From Changpingibacter yushuensis (GTDB lineage: Bacteria > Actinomycetota > Actinomycetes > Actinomycetales > Actinomycetaceae): a DNA stretch of 64,000 nucleotides. The translations under genes were made by a program, and so were the position numbers. The stretch covers positions 1,488,001 to 1,552,000 of the forward strand of contig NZ_CP059492.1 in NCBI RefSeq assembly GCF_014041995.1, written 5' to 3'. Below, in pieces: positions 1-9,012 of the stretch (position 1 is its first letter; every line of letters starts with the position of its first letter). The notes below the pieces were generated by a model. It was not told the origin of the DNA, ran no database searches, and worked only from the letters and a program-made list of their open reading frames with translations.

Positions 1-2
1 GA

Positions 3-332
3 ATGAAGATTGGCGCAAATTCTCTGGAGTCTGACGACGGCGTCGCCTTCGTCAATCGCAAGCAGGTTATCTACGATTGCCCTGAGGGGCACGAGTTCGG
101 AGTTGCTATGGCTCTGGACGCAGAGCCACCGGCCACGTGGGAATGCCGCTGCGGCCGCGAGGGAAAGCTCCGCGACGCCGCACCAGTGCTGGACAAGAAA
201 CCAGTCAAGCCACCTCGGACCCACTGGGACATGCTCATGGAGCGTCGTTCAGAGGACGAACTGAAGGTACTGCTGGACGAACGCTTGGAGTTGCTGCGTT
301 CCGGACGCCTCCGGTTGCGCCGTAACAAGTAG
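3..332 (+). CDS. rbpA: RNA polymerase-binding protein RbpA, 5' end outside window
   Basis: RbpA binds the sigma-A/RNA polymerase holoenzyme and the promoter to stabilise open complexes in actinobacteria. Visible are the core domain with its cysteine clusters (YDCPEGHEF, WECRCGREG) and the C-terminal sigma-interaction region beginning THWDMLMERRSEDEL and ending in basic residues. Family members usually carry about 8-10 residues before the MKIG/MRIG position (typically ...LRGMRIG), so the ATG at position 3 is probably internal and the true start lies left of the window. A strong hairpin follows the stop codon. The lone plus-strand gene converges on ppm1. Confidence 0.93.
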   Translation: MKIGANSLESDDGVAFVNRKQVIYDCPEGHEFGVAMALDAEPPATWECRCGREGKLRDAAPVLDKKPVKPPRTHWDMLMERRSEDELKVLLDERLELLRSGRLRLRRNK

Positions 333-342
333 CGAATAGCCC

Positions 343-379
343 AATGGGGAGCCTACCTAACGGTTGGCTCCCCATTTTT
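343..379 (+). terminator. Intrinsic terminator after rbpA
   Basis: An 11-bp perfect stem (AATGGGGAGCC at 343-353 with GGCTCCCCATT at 366-376) around a 12-nt loop runs directly into a T tract, 10 nt after the rbpA stop. It is a textbook rho-independent terminator for rbpA. Confidence 0.9.
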
Positions 380-384
380 GTATA

Positions 385-421
385 CACATCTTCTACCGCC
401 AGGACCACATCTTCTACCGCC
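385..421. repeat. 16-bp direct repeat in the rbpA-ppm1 intergenic region
   Basis: CACATCTTCTACCGCC occurs at 385-400 and again at 406-421, separated by 5 bp. It lies between the 3' ends of two convergent genes. The rest of the 333-621 gap contains an imperfect inverted repeat (CATAACG at 484-490, CGTTATG at 520-526), which could help end ppm1 transcription, and no gene that I can support. Confidence 0.6.
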
Positions 422-621
422 CCGATCGCGCTGGATGCTCACCGTGATCAAGCATGGGCCTGAGCACGATAGGCCAGTTCTGACATAACGTGAAGATGTT
501 CACCTTCCCCACGGCTTATCGTTATGACATTTAGAGGATCAAGCTGCGCTGACATAATATTATTCTTGCAGGTAGACGGCCTGTCTGGGCACGTTGACTC
601 ACCTCGCACAGCCAAGCTCTT

Positions 622-1386
622 TCAGTGCCCTTTGATACGCCCCAGTACCTTCTCCCCTAGCCCGAGCAACTGGTTGCCGCGCCTTTGGGCACCAATCTTC
701 GTTGTGCGTGCCAAGGATTCGGTGAACACACTCTTGGAAAGCTTGGACTCCCCTGCCTCGCGCTGAGCAAAGCTGATGGGCATCTCCACGATGTGCCCGT
801 GCATGCGGTGTACATGGTCAGTCATATCGGTCTGGAAGAAGTACCCCTTAGCTTCCACTGAATCCAGATCGAGCCGCTCCAGCATAGAGACCGCATACAC
901 TCGGAAGCCTGCCGTAACGTCTGCTGCTGGAAGCCCGAGCCACAGTTTGATGTAGAGGTTTCCGGCACGCGAAAGTACCTCGCGTGACTTCGGCCAACCC
1001 TCGAGCTCTCCACCCCGCACATACCGCGAACCAATGACCAAATCGGGGTAATCAGACATCGCCGCGCGTTCAAGAAGAAGCGGAAGCTGCTCAGGTCTGT
1101 GAGAACCGTCCGCATCCATTTCCACCACATGGGTGTAATCTTGGCCCATTGCCCACCTGAACGCGTCAATGTAGGCCCGCCCAAGGCCCTCTTTACCGGC
1201 CCGGTGTAGCACTTTCACATGTTCGTCGGCAGCAGCCAACTGGTCAGCAATCTCGCCTGTGCCGTCTGGTGAGTTGTCATCAACAATAAGGATGTCGGCT
1301 TCTGGAACTGCTGCGCGGGCTCGCTTAACGATGGGTTCGATAGACTCCCGCTCGTTGTAGGTTGGAATTGTGATGAGTACCTTCAT
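622..1386 (-). CDS. ppm1: Polyprenol monophosphomannose synthase (GT2 glycosyltransferase)
   Basis: It transfers mannose from GDP-mannose to polyprenyl phosphate, giving the lipid-linked donor for mannolipid and glycoprotein mannosylation at the membrane. The 254-residue protein has a GT-A fold: N-terminal ITIPTYNERES, the nucleotide-binding DDNSPDGT near residue 37, the metal-binding EMDADGS near residue 90, then GSRYVRGG and a Q-x-x-x-x-like FFQTDMT segment. It has no membrane domain. In mycobacteria the catalytic domain is fused to Lnt; here the two are separate neighbouring genes, lnt lying 82 nt upstream, as in corynebacteria. AAGGGA upstream of the ATG is a fair Shine-Dalgarno site. Confidence 0.9.
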   Translation of the reverse strand: MKVLITIPTYNERESIEPIVKRARAAVPEADILIVDDNSPDGTGEIADQLAAADEHVKVLHRAGKEGLGRAYIDAFRWAMGQDYTHVVEMDADGSHRPEQLPLLLERAAMSDYPDLVIGSRYVRGGELEGWPKSREVLSRAGNLYIKLWLGLPAADVTAGFRVYAVSMLERLDLDSVEAKGYFFQTDMTDHVHRMHGHIVEMPISFAQREAGESKLSKSVFTESLARTTKIGAQRRGNQLLGLGEKVLGRIKGH

Positions 1387-1468
1387 TGGCTGTCCCTTCG
1401 ATTAGTCCGTTGAGCAGATTGATTCCTGCATGATCACCTATTCGTTACCAGTGTTTCGAACAGGGAGC

Positions 1469-2986
1469 TTATCTCCTGCGCGCTAGCTGGATAAATGCGA
1501 GCAATCCAAGCGCCGCTCCGCCGGTGTAAACCGCAATTCGCACGGGTTCTGAGATCCTCGTCGCAACAGTGAGCTCGGAGCGCAAGCCAACTCGTGCCAC
1601 CTGCGCGTCCTCAGTCCACGGCTGAGTCACCGCACGCGTCACTCCGTTCGGCTCAACAACTCCCGAAACCCCCACGGTTGAGACTTGAATGGCAGTCCTA
1701 CCGTGTTCTATCGCGCGGAACCTCGTCATTTGGAACTGTTGAGCAGATTCAGAGGTCTTGCCAAACGATGCGTTATTGGTGGGAACCACGATGAGCTGTG
1801 CGCCCGCACGTACCGCTTCTGAGACAATAGCGTTGTCCGCTACCTCGAAACAGATCGGCGTGGCTACGCGAACCGTGGAATCCTTCAGCTCAACATCCAG
1901 ATACGCAGGCTTACTGCCTGCAAGCATGTCAGTAGAAATAAGATCAACTGCGGGCGTGAACTTTCGGAAGAAATCACGATAGGGCATGTATTCGCCAAAC
2001 GGAACGGGGTGCTGCTTCGAGTACACGCCGGAAATACTCTGGTCGAGGCTCCACACGACGTAGTCGTTGTATCGATAGCCATTGATATACCGCTGGGTAC
2101 CTAACAACAGTGGAACACCCAGACGCTCCGAAGCTTCTGTGATGAGGGAACGCGCCTCATCATCTTCGCGAGGATCGCGATCTGAAGCGGATTCGGGCCA
2201 TAGCACCAGGTCGACGTCGTCGCCATCAATGACTTTAGTAGCGGTCACGAGGTTCTGTGTAACTGTGAGAGCTCGCGATTGCCCTGCAGGTAGCTTCGAT
2301 TCGTCTGGAATGATGCCCTGCACGAAGCCAACAGTGAGGTAGGAATCTGCGGAGGTGGAGAGCGGCAGGAACATAGACAGCACGAGGATCAGCCCTGCAC
2401 TGGCTCCCGCTATCACGCCCTGGCCCAACTGGACTTTGGAAAGTGCGCTCAGGAAGCGTGCTACGAGCACCCCAACCACAACAACGCCGAATCCCACCAG
2501 TTGCGTGGAACCCCACGGCGCGAGGCGAACCAAAGGTCCATCCACTTGCGAAAAGCCAAGCAATCCCCACGGCATGCCGTGCCACGGCAGCTCAGAACGT
2601 AGCTGTTCCATCGCCACCCACGTCAGTCCCATGGTTGCTGCCGTCAGTGCAACATTCGCTCCAGTGCGCTTTCCCCGCATGAGCCCTTGCCAGATGACCG
2701 CAAGAACGCCAATGAACAACGCCTCTGCGAATCCAAGGGCGATCTGCGCAATGAGTATGCCGGAGGCCACTGCGGCCCACTCAAACAGCGGAATGAAGAA
2801 TGCGCAGCCAGCCACCACGCCCAGCCCGAAAGAACCAAACCATGTTCTGCCACTCAGGCTCATCACAAGCAAAGCGATGCCCAGAAATGCGGCGGGCCAG
2901 AAGTCAACCGGCGCAAATGCGCCAAAGAGACATAGACCTGCCCCAACTGCCAAAAGGAAATGGAGAACTCGCCGCTGTTTCACCAC
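1469..2986 (-). CDS. lnt: Apolipoprotein N-acyltransferase
   Basis: Lnt N-acylates the lipid-modified cysteine of lipoproteins. The 505-residue protein has several hydrophobic segments over about residues 8-215, then a nitrilase (carbon-nitrogen hydrolase) domain and a final transmembrane helix (about 485-500) followed by ARRR. The Glu-Lys-Cys catalytic triad can be placed in LWPESASD (Glu), YSKQHPVPFGEYMP (Lys) and TPICFEV (Cys). It sits between helY and ppm1; the pairing with ppm1 matches the mycobacterial fusion and supports the assignment. Confidence 0.9.
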   Translation of the reverse strand: MVKQRRVLHFLLAVGAGLCLFGAFAPVDFWPAAFLGIALLVMSLSGRTWFGSFGLGVVAGCAFFIPLFEWAAVASGILIAQIALGFAEALFIGVLAVIWQGLMRGKRTGANVALTAATMGLTWVAMEQLRSELPWHGMPWGLLGFSQVDGPLVRLAPWGSTQLVGFGVVVVGVLVARFLSALSKVQLGQGVIAGASAGLILVLSMFLPLSTSADSYLTVGFVQGIIPDESKLPAGQSRALTVTQNLVTATKVIDGDDVDLVLWPESASDRDPREDDEARSLITEASERLGVPLLLGTQRYINGYRYNDYVVWSLDQSISGVYSKQHPVPFGEYMPYRDFFRKFTPAVDLISTDMLAGSKPAYLDVELKDSTVRVATPICFEVADNAIVSEAVRAGAQLIVVPTNNASFGKTSESAQQFQMTRFRAIEHGRTAIQVSTVGVSGVVEPNGVTRAVTQPWTEDAQVARVGLRSELTVATRISEPVRIAVYTGGAALGLLAFIQLARRR

Positions 2987-3036
2987 TCGAGGCTACCTGC
3001 CCAGAACGGATCCAATCCACAGGACACGATGCGCAT

Positions 3037-5655
3037 TCAGAGTAGTTCTCCCCGCTGCATACCTGAACGCGCCTTCCGCGCCACATCCGCAAACCAGAAT
3101 TCTCCACCAGCTTGGGCTATTTGGCCCAGCAGATCAACTACACGGCGTGCGGCAGTGATGAAGTCACCGGCCGCCATGCCCGATGCTGCCAAACACTCTT
3201 CAAGGGTGGCTCCTGAAACCCACCCTGCGAAGATGTCCGCACAACCCGGAGTAGGAACACCGGTTCGGGTGATCTCATAACGCAGCTCAAGGTCTTGCAA
3301 GAACTCGGCTTGTTGGCCAGCCCTGCGTGCCAGTCCGGCAAGAGCACCGGAATGAGGAAGGGACGAACCGAGCCTGTCATCTGCCAGGAACATGGAGGCC
3401 CAGCCAGCCATTGACGCGGAGTCCAGTTGCCCTTCGCGCAACTCGGACAAACACTGATAGAGCAGCAGGTCGGAATCCACATGAAGCTCACGCAACATAG
3501 GAGCGCCAGGACCCAAATGGACGCCTTCATCAGAACGCTGCAATATGCCCAGTTCAACAAGGACGCCTACGGTCTTATCGAACTCGCGTCCCACGGAGTC
3601 GTGGAAGTTCTCCGCCATCTCCTGCAACTCTCGGAGTCTAGCGTCAAGAGAAAGGAGCGATTCGCCTGCCTTGATGTGGGCCTCTAGGTCGGGGCACGTG
3701 TGGCACGGATGGTCCGCCAGAACCTCATCGCGAGGTTCGGCGAATCGATCCCATGAGTCGAGTAAGTCACGATCAAGTCCCAGCTCAGAACGCTCATCAA
3801 CGGCTTCAATAATCGCCTCGGCAACCTGCTCTCTAGCATCCCGGTCACGCATTGACCGGCCATGGGGCAGAACTACCTCGCCGACTTCCCTCAGTTCAGA
3901 GGAGAGATCACCTTCCCGCAGCCAGCTCATCTGCCCGTACCAATCGAGGATGCGCAGCTTCCCGTCTCCCACAGAGAGAACGACGCCGTACTCAAGCACT
4001 CCGCCGCGCGCGAATGCATACAGAACTCCCGTGCGCGCTGCTTCGAAGGACTGAGCGATGCGAGTTCGGTAGGTGCGCTTGGCTTGCTTGCGGGCAGACT
4101 TGGCCGCGCGTCCCAGCGCGGCCCGTTTGCGCAGGTACTCCACCAAGTCGCCGCGTTCGCAGGTAAGGTGGGCTTCCTCAGTTTGGATGCCGCGCCGGAT
4201 GCGCTGCGCGCGGGCCTCGATCTGGCCAAGATCCGCGTTGCGTTGGTATTGCGCGAAACTCGCACCCATGAGGTCCCGAGCAGCGGAGTAGGTTTGGTCT
4301 GCCAAGAGATTGACCACAGTGTTGTAGGAGGGCGTGAACGCAGAAACGAGCGGCTCAACCCGCCCAGATCCCAAATCGGCCAACGCCCATGCATCGAGAT
4401 CGTCTGAACCGATGACCACCGCGTTCCCGACGAGGTCTTTTCCACGCCTGCCGGCGCGGCCGATAAGCTGCGTGTACTCGGTGGCTGAGAGGTCAACAAA
4501 GCCTTGGCCATCGAACCTGCGTAGTTCCTCCAGCACCACCGAGCGCACAGGCATGTCGATTCCAAGTGCCAAAGTTCCCGTTGCATACACGATGCGAAGG
4601 AGGCCCTGCTCCATCAGCCGTTCGGTAAGAGACTTCAACGCAGGCAGGACCCCTGCATGATGCGCTCCGAAACCACGCACCAAAGCGCTAGCGGATGTCT
4701 CAAAATGGACAGCGCGGCGATCGGACTCACTGAGGGTGTCTCGCAGCTCATCCACCTGTTCGCGAATAGCATTCTGCTCAGCCCGGGAGGTCAGCCACAC
4801 ATCGGCCTTGATAAGTGCCCGTACCGCCATGTCACATCCCTTACGAGAAAAGATGAACTCGATAGCCGGAAGCATGTCGCGATCTTCAAGCGTTTCAATG
4901 AGCCGGCGGCGGTCCGAATCTGTCAGCCTCCGCCTCCGGTCATGGCGTTCCGGTGCCCGATCAGCTTGGGCGCGCAGAGCCCGAATCAGTGCCGATGACG
5001 GTTCATCCCCCTCGCCATAAAGAGGCAGAATTCGGCGGCCAACCGCCACGTGTTGGTCAAGCGGAACCGGACGAACATCACTCTTGATGAGTTCAGTGGA
5101 TCCGCGAACGGAACGCAGCCAACCGATTACTTCCCCGCTGTTCGCCACAGTAGCGGAGAGCGAGACCAGCCGTACGTGCGCCGGCAACGAGAGGATCACT
5201 TCCTCCCACACCGGCCCCCGATCGCGGTCAGCCAAGTAATGCACTTCGTCCAGGACTACGTATCCGACGTCGTCGATCTCAGGAGCACCTTGGAACAACA
5301 TGTTGCGAAGAACTTCAGTGGTGACAATGAGGATAGGCGCGTCGCGGTTGATGGTGACGTCGCCAGTCAAGAGTCCCACATTATCCTCGCCAAGAGTCCG
5401 TGCGAGTTCGGCGTGCTTTTGATTTGAAAGCGCCTTGATGGGAGCCGTGTAGATACAGCGACGGGAACTGGCTAAGGCGAGGGTCACTGCATAGTTCGCC
5501 ACCACCGTTTTTCCCGAGCCAGTTGGCGCTGAAACGAGCACGTCACGGCCATTATCTAGGGCTTGACATGCCTCAATCTGAAACGGGTCCAAGTGAATGC
5601 CCCGCGCTGCGTACGATTCCACATAGTCCGTGAGCAAAAGCGAGGTATCAGGCAT
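3037..5655 (-). CDS. helY: HelY: Ski2/Mtr4-like DEVH-box helicase
   Basis: A superfamily 2 ATP-dependent helicase of the Ski2/Mtr4 type, probably acting on RNA; its exact substrate in actinobacteria is unsettled. Motif I is APTGSGKTVVANY near residue 45, motif II is VVLDEVHYL, motif III is SLSATVANS, and motif VI is QLIGRAGRRG. A long Ski2-type C-terminal part follows. I choose the start at MPDTSLLL (5655), giving 872 residues, because its ATG shares one base with the dagK stop (TGATG), as expected for coupled translation. It is the last gene of the pafB-pafC-orf133-dagK-helY run. Confidence 0.9.
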   Translation of the reverse strand: MPDTSLLLTDYVESYAARGIHLDPFQIEACQALDNGRDVLVSAPTGSGKTVVANYAVTLALASSRRCIYTAPIKALSNQKHAELARTLGEDNVGLLTGDVTINRDAPILIVTTEVLRNMLFQGAPEIDDVGYVVLDEVHYLADRDRGPVWEEVILSLPAHVRLVSLSATVANSGEVIGWLRSVRGSTELIKSDVRPVPLDQHVAVGRRILPLYGEGDEPSSALIRALRAQADRAPERHDRRRRLTDSDRRRLIETLEDRDMLPAIEFIFSRKGCDMAVRALIKADVWLTSRAEQNAIREQVDELRDTLSESDRRAVHFETSASALVRGFGAHHAGVLPALKSLTERLMEQGLLRIVYATGTLALGIDMPVRSVVLEELRRFDGQGFVDLSATEYTQLIGRAGRRGKDLVGNAVVIGSDDLDAWALADLGSGRVEPLVSAFTPSYNTVVNLLADQTYSAARDLMGASFAQYQRNADLGQIEARAQRIRRGIQTEEAHLTCERGDLVEYLRKRAALGRAAKSARKQAKRTYRTRIAQSFEAARTGVLYAFARGGVLEYGVVLSVGDGKLRILDWYGQMSWLREGDLSSELREVGEVVLPHGRSMRDRDAREQVAEAIIEAVDERSELGLDRDLLDSWDRFAEPRDEVLADHPCHTCPDLEAHIKAGESLLSLDARLRELQEMAENFHDSVGREFDKTVGVLVELGILQRSDEGVHLGPGAPMLRELHVDSDLLLYQCLSELREGQLDSASMAGWASMFLADDRLGSSLPHSGALAGLARRAGQQAEFLQDLELRYEITRTGVPTPGCADIFAGWVSGATLEECLAASGMAAGDFITAARRVVDLLGQIAQAGGEFWFADVARKARSGMQRGELL

Positions 5656-6566
5656 CAGACGAGCAGCTCCAGTCCACCGGCAAGGCATCGAATGTCGAGG
5701 GGCAGATGACCAATTTCTTCGCCGTCCGCCATTGCGAGCGGCGCAGGCCCGCCCATCTGGCGATCTTCACAAATGCGAATGTGGCGTCCTCGAATGACAT
5801 GCACCAGAGGGCTTGCCACGTGCTTCCCAAGATAAACCAGAGGCAAGAGTGACGCGACAGTGCGAACGTTTGGCACGTAGGCGACGACGACGTCAAGTTG
5901 GCCGTTGTTTGTTCGCGCCGTTGGTGCGATGTTCATTCCGCCGCCCACAAAGCGAGTATTTGCTACGGAAATAAGGGTAGCCGGGCCGGCGTGCGCTACG
6001 CCGTCGATCTCAATCCTCACACCGTACGTCTGATAGTTGGCCAGTTCCTCGCCTGTGGCACGCAAGTAGCGCAAATTGCCCTTCGGCCAGTTCAGGAGGT
6101 TGGTGCGCGAGTTGATAGCCGCGTCAATGCCTGCCGAAAGCACCGCCAAGGCGTGGGTAGTGCCATGAGATCCGGTGATCTCCATGACGTCGGTAGCCCG
6201 GGAACGCTCGCCAAACAGACTGCTCATCACTTGATGAATGGAGTTTGAGACGTTGAGGATGGGAAGCCTGAACTCTCTGGCAATGTCATTTCCGGAGCCC
6301 ACTGCCACAATTCCAAGCGGCAAACCCGTGCCGGCCACCGCGTCCACGCCCAGATGCACCATGCCGTCACCACCCACAGCCAGGAGCGCGTCGATACGGT
6401 TGGATGCAACAGCGTCCTTGCAGTTCGCCAACGCTTGGCGAGCGCTTTGCCCTGAAAGATCAACGATTTCAACGGGATAGGACTCGAGTACACGGAAAGC
6501 CTCTTGCCCCAGCATTCCGCCTCGGCCCCGGCCACTGGCCGGGTTGACGGCTACGCCAATTCTCAC
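5655..6566 (-). CDS. Diacylglycerol/lipid kinase family protein
   Basis: The DAGK catalytic domain transfers phosphate from ATP to a lipid such as diacylglycerol or sphingosine-like substrates, and many bacterial members have no proven substrate. The 303-residue protein begins with NPASGRGRGG and has the nucleotide-binding loop AVGGDGMVHLGVDAV near residue 64 and the GSGNDIARE motif near 92. The C-terminal half is typical of the YegS/LCB5 fold, including a FVGGGMNIAPTA segment. The GTG start overlaps the upstream stop by four bases (GTGA), and helY starts in its stop codon. Coupling suggests it is made together with the PafBC regulators. Confidence 0.85.
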   Translation of the reverse strand: MRIGVAVNPASGRGRGGMLGQEAFRVLESYPVEIVDLSGQSARQALANCKDAVASNRIDALLAVGGDGMVHLGVDAVAGTGLPLGIVAVGSGNDIAREFRLPILNVSNSIHQVMSSLFGERSRATDVMEITGSHGTTHALAVLSAGIDAAINSRTNLLNWPKGNLRYLRATGEELANYQTYGVRIEIDGVAHAGPATLISVANTRFVGGGMNIAPTARTNNGQLDVVVAYVPNVRTVASLLPLVYLGKHVASPLVHVIRGRHIRICEDRQMGGPAPLAMADGEEIGHLPLDIRCLAGGLELLV

Positions 6567-6964
6567 TGCACATCACCGTTGGAAAGCATCTGAGCCTTTT
6601 CTACCTTGCGGTCCTGCCATCCGTTACGGGCATGTTGTACGTTCATGCGCGGAAAGCTCGAGGAGGTAACTGTGCCCCAGCGCTCGATTGAACGGTCAAG
6701 GCGAGTGTGACGGGCAGCCGAACGCTCACGTGAGGTCCGCCCTAGATCGTCTATCGCTTGGTGCACCCTCGCGCAATCGGTCGGAGGTAACAGCTGTGGG
6801 TCTGGAGGCAGCGGCGGATACCGATTGAAACGATCGGATGCTTCTTCGGCGAAGCTGCTGGCCGAGCGCCCCAAGCCTTTGAGAGAACGGATGAGGGAGC
6901 GCACACTGAAGAACAGATAAAGGCAAAGCAGGGCGATAACAACAAGTGTGATCAGGACCTTCAT
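6563..6964 (-). CDS. Small single-pass membrane protein, unknown function
   Basis: I do not recognise a family. The 133-residue protein has one N-terminal hydrophobic helix (about residues 3-23), a short basic/amphipathic stretch (SLIRSLKGLGRSASSF), then a polar tail with a proline-rich patch (PPLPPDP) and many arginines. In mycobacteria the gene at this place, between pafC and helY, is tatA; a short N-terminal helix plus amphipathic segment recalls TatA topology, but the TatA hinge (F-G) is absent and the tail differs. The start overlaps the pafC stop (ATGA) and the stop overlaps the dagK start (GTGA), so it is translated with its neighbours. Confidence 0.7.
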   Translation of the reverse strand: MKVLITLVVIALLCLYLFFSVRSLIRSLKGLGRSASSFAEEASDRFNRYPPLPPDPQLLPPTDCARVHQAIDDLGRTSRERSAARHTRLDRSIERWGTVTSSSFPRMNVQHARNGWQDRKVEKAQMLSNGDVQ

Positions 6965-7989
6965 CTATTCTCCTTCAACAGCTGACCGAACCGAGCGGAC
7001 ATTCTCTCTGCGACGTCCTGAGGCTCAATGCCAACCACTGCATCACCCAATTGCACCACCAGGCCGGCCAACCAATCCTCAGAGGTTACGGGCATTGAGA
7101 TGACAAGCTTACCCTCCAGTTCCGTGGCTACTGTACCCGGCAAAGTCTCGGCAGCCCAACGGCCCGCTCGGGTCACTGTCAACGTCACATGCTGACCCGA
7201 TGGCTGCCATGCACTTCCTCCACTATTGAGGGATTCTCTGGAGGTGGAGTCCTCTGCTGATACCCCTTCTCTGGCAATCCTGATCTCCTCACGCGATGCC
7301 TTCTTGCCAATGCGAGCATCGGCGATGCGATCCAAGCGGTATCGTCTGATTTCGCCGCTCTTGGAGCCTCGGAGAGCCGGGTTCAGTCCCGAAAGAATGC
7401 TGAACGGCACAAGGTCCACCTCGGTCACTTCTGCATGCAAAGAAGGGCCCGGGCGGTAATAGGAAAAAACGACGTGGTGTTTCGTCTCAATTGCGGCCAC
7501 GATCTGGGCCAACGATTCGCCGTCGATCGGGAGGCTTGGTTCCCCCCACACTGCAGCACCGAAGCCGGCGGCCTCTGCCGACTGGCGAAGTTTGCCGCGC
7601 ACCTCCAAAAGCGCATCCTGAGCTGGACCTGGTGGCGTGACCTCCAGTAGGGAGTCCAAGAGTGCCACAATCACGAGTGCCTCGTCGAGAGTCAAGTCGA
7701 GTTGGGGCATGCCCATCCCGCTCATATCGCCAAGCGAAACAACTGAGTCTGGGCTGGCGGGCTCCTCGCCTTCTTCAAGAGCCGAGTCAGGTAGCGGAAG
7801 CGAAAGGTCAAAGTTTGGTGCCTCACCGGGGAAGTCCACAGTATTGGCTTCCCACAGGAGAGTCAGCACTTTGCTCCACTTCATGTTGAAGTGGTTCCCA
7901 ATCTCCCCCAGCGTTGAGGTCCGGCTGGGCATCCGATCCAGGTACACCAGAATCGCTTGTGTAGCGACGACGTCGTAGACGGCTATCAC
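6961..7989 (-). CDS. pafC: WYL-domain transcriptional regulator PafC
   Basis: PafB and PafC form a heterodimeric activator of the LexA-independent DNA damage response in actinobacteria. This 342-residue protein has an N-terminal winged-helix-like part (about 1-60), a central WYL domain containing HHVVFSYYRPGP, and a C-terminal WCX-like region. An in-frame ATG further upstream would overlap pafB deeply; I prefer the GTG at 7989, because its GTGA overlap with the pafB stop matches every other junction in this operon. No proteasome or pup-ligase gene is next to it in this window. Confidence 0.87.
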   Translation of the reverse strand: MIAVYDVVATQAILVYLDRMPSRTSTLGEIGNHFNMKWSKVLTLLWEANTVDFPGEAPNFDLSLPLPDSALEEGEEPASPDSVVSLGDMSGMGMPQLDLTLDEALVIVALLDSLLEVTPPGPAQDALLEVRGKLRQSAEAAGFGAAVWGEPSLPIDGESLAQIVAAIETKHHVVFSYYRPGPSLHAEVTEVDLVPFSILSGLNPALRGSKSGEIRRYRLDRIADARIGKKASREEIRIAREGVSAEDSTSRESLNSGGSAWQPSGQHVTLTVTRAGRWAAETLPGTVATELEGKLVISMPVTSEDWLAGLVVQLGDAVVGIEPQDVAERMSARFGQLLKENR

Positions 7990-8948
7990 GATGTTTCTCC
8001 CAACCCGGCCAAGTGTGCCAACCTTGCACGCCACTGGGAAACGAGTTCATCGTCTCCAACTAGTTTCACGTCAACTCCGTAGGTCATGAGGCATTCTGCA
8101 AGCCGATTGCGGTCCATGTTGACGAACTCGTAGCACTGCCAACCCTCTGGGGTTCCTGGTAGCTCATTGCACGTCTGCCCTCGCCGAGCAAAGGGTGCCG
8201 AGGTGCCGGGGCGGATCGCCACCACTGCCCTGGCCACTGAAAACGCATTGTTTGGAGTAGATGCGGTGAGGTCTGGCTGGCGGATAAACGGATCACCCGC
8301 CTCCAAGGATCCCTCTTGTATGCGCGATATGCGAAAGGTCCGTTCAAACCATGCACCCTTGTTCTTTGATGAGTTCCCAGAGACGTAGAAGGCGTCAAAA
8401 TGCTCCGAAAGCTCGACTGGCTCAACCTCGTACGTCGCGTACCCGGAAGAATCACCATCTGGATATTGGAATGAAAGAACTCGAGAATCTTGAATAGCGC
8501 GAGCCACCACCGCCACGCAGTCACCTGCTGGAATTGCTGCTTGAAGATATCGCACGTTGGTTTGCGATGCTTGGGATGCTTGGGATGTTGCAAGGAGTTT
8601 CTGAAGCCCGTTGCGCACAGTGAACATTCGTTCGTCACTATTGCTCATTGCGCCGAGCGCCGCCTTGAGGAGGCCAAGGTCCAGCTGAGAGACTGTTGCA
8701 ACCAGTGGGGCCGATCGGTCATAGACGTATGCGCTACCATCAGTGACAATCGGATATCCGGCTCGTCGCAGGTCCTTGATGTCACGAACTATGTATCGAT
8801 CAGACGTCAACTCGCTAAGGCCTGCATATGGCAAGACGACTTCGCGAATCTGCGTTGCCGTGACACCGTTGTGGGACCGAATGAACTCGAGCAATGCAAG
8901 CTGCCGTTCTTGTGTGAGTCGACGCCCAGATTCACCATTTTCATTCAC
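7986..8948 (-). CDS. pafB: WYL-domain transcriptional regulator PafB
   Basis: Partner of PafC in the DNA-damage transcriptional response. The 320-residue protein opens with a helix-turn-helix domain (LALLEFIRSHNGVTATQIRE, about residues 17-36, then SDRYIVRDIKDLRRAGYPI) and carries a WYL domain in the middle (AIQDSRVLSFQYPDGDSSG) with a C-terminal extension. The start codon is GTG at 8948; a TATTGT hexamer ends 7 nt before it, so the mRNA may be leaderless. It heads the five-gene overlapping operon and diverges from the DUF3866 gene. Confidence 0.88.
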   Translation of the reverse strand: MNENGESGRRLTQERQLALLEFIRSHNGVTATQIREVVLPYAGLSELTSDRYIVRDIKDLRRAGYPIVTDGSAYVYDRSAPLVATVSQLDLGLLKAALGAMSNSDERMFTVRNGLQKLLATSQASQASQTNVRYLQAAIPAGDCVAVVARAIQDSRVLSFQYPDGDSSGYATYEVEPVELSEHFDAFYVSGNSSKNKGAWFERTFRISRIQEGSLEAGDPFIRQPDLTASTPNNAFSVARAVVAIRPGTSAPFARRGQTCNELPGTPEGWQCYEFVNMDRNRLAECLMTYGVDVKLVGDDELVSQWRARLAHLAGLGETS

Positions 8949-9012
8949 GCATCACACAATAGCCGACCTGACCACGCTCAGGTGCCCAGACGTTGATTGA
9001 TAACCTTAGCAG
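8949..9012. promoter_or_regulatory. Divergent promoter region pafB / DUF3866
   Basis: Only 64 bp separate the divergent starts. On the minus strand TATTGT (8961-8956) fits the TANNNT -10 pattern and ends 7 nt before the pafB GTG. On the plus strand TAACCT (9001-9006) ends 6 nt before the DUF3866 GTG. Both spacings would put the transcription start at or next to the start codon. No convincing -35 hexamer is visible for either. I looked for a PafBC-dependent (RecA-NDp type) element and found no match with correct spacing. Confidence 0.45.

Noticed and set aside
2355-3158. A 267-codon open frame on the plus strand
   Set aside because: Opposite lnt and the end of helY; low-complexity Pro/Ala/Thr-rich sequence typical of antisense frames in GC-rich DNA.
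8949-9012. PafBC-dependent (RecA-NDp) promoter for pafB or DUF3866
   Set aside because: A GGTCAGGTC word lies before the pafB -10, but the spacing to TANNNT is 3-4 nt, not the roughly 8 nt expected.
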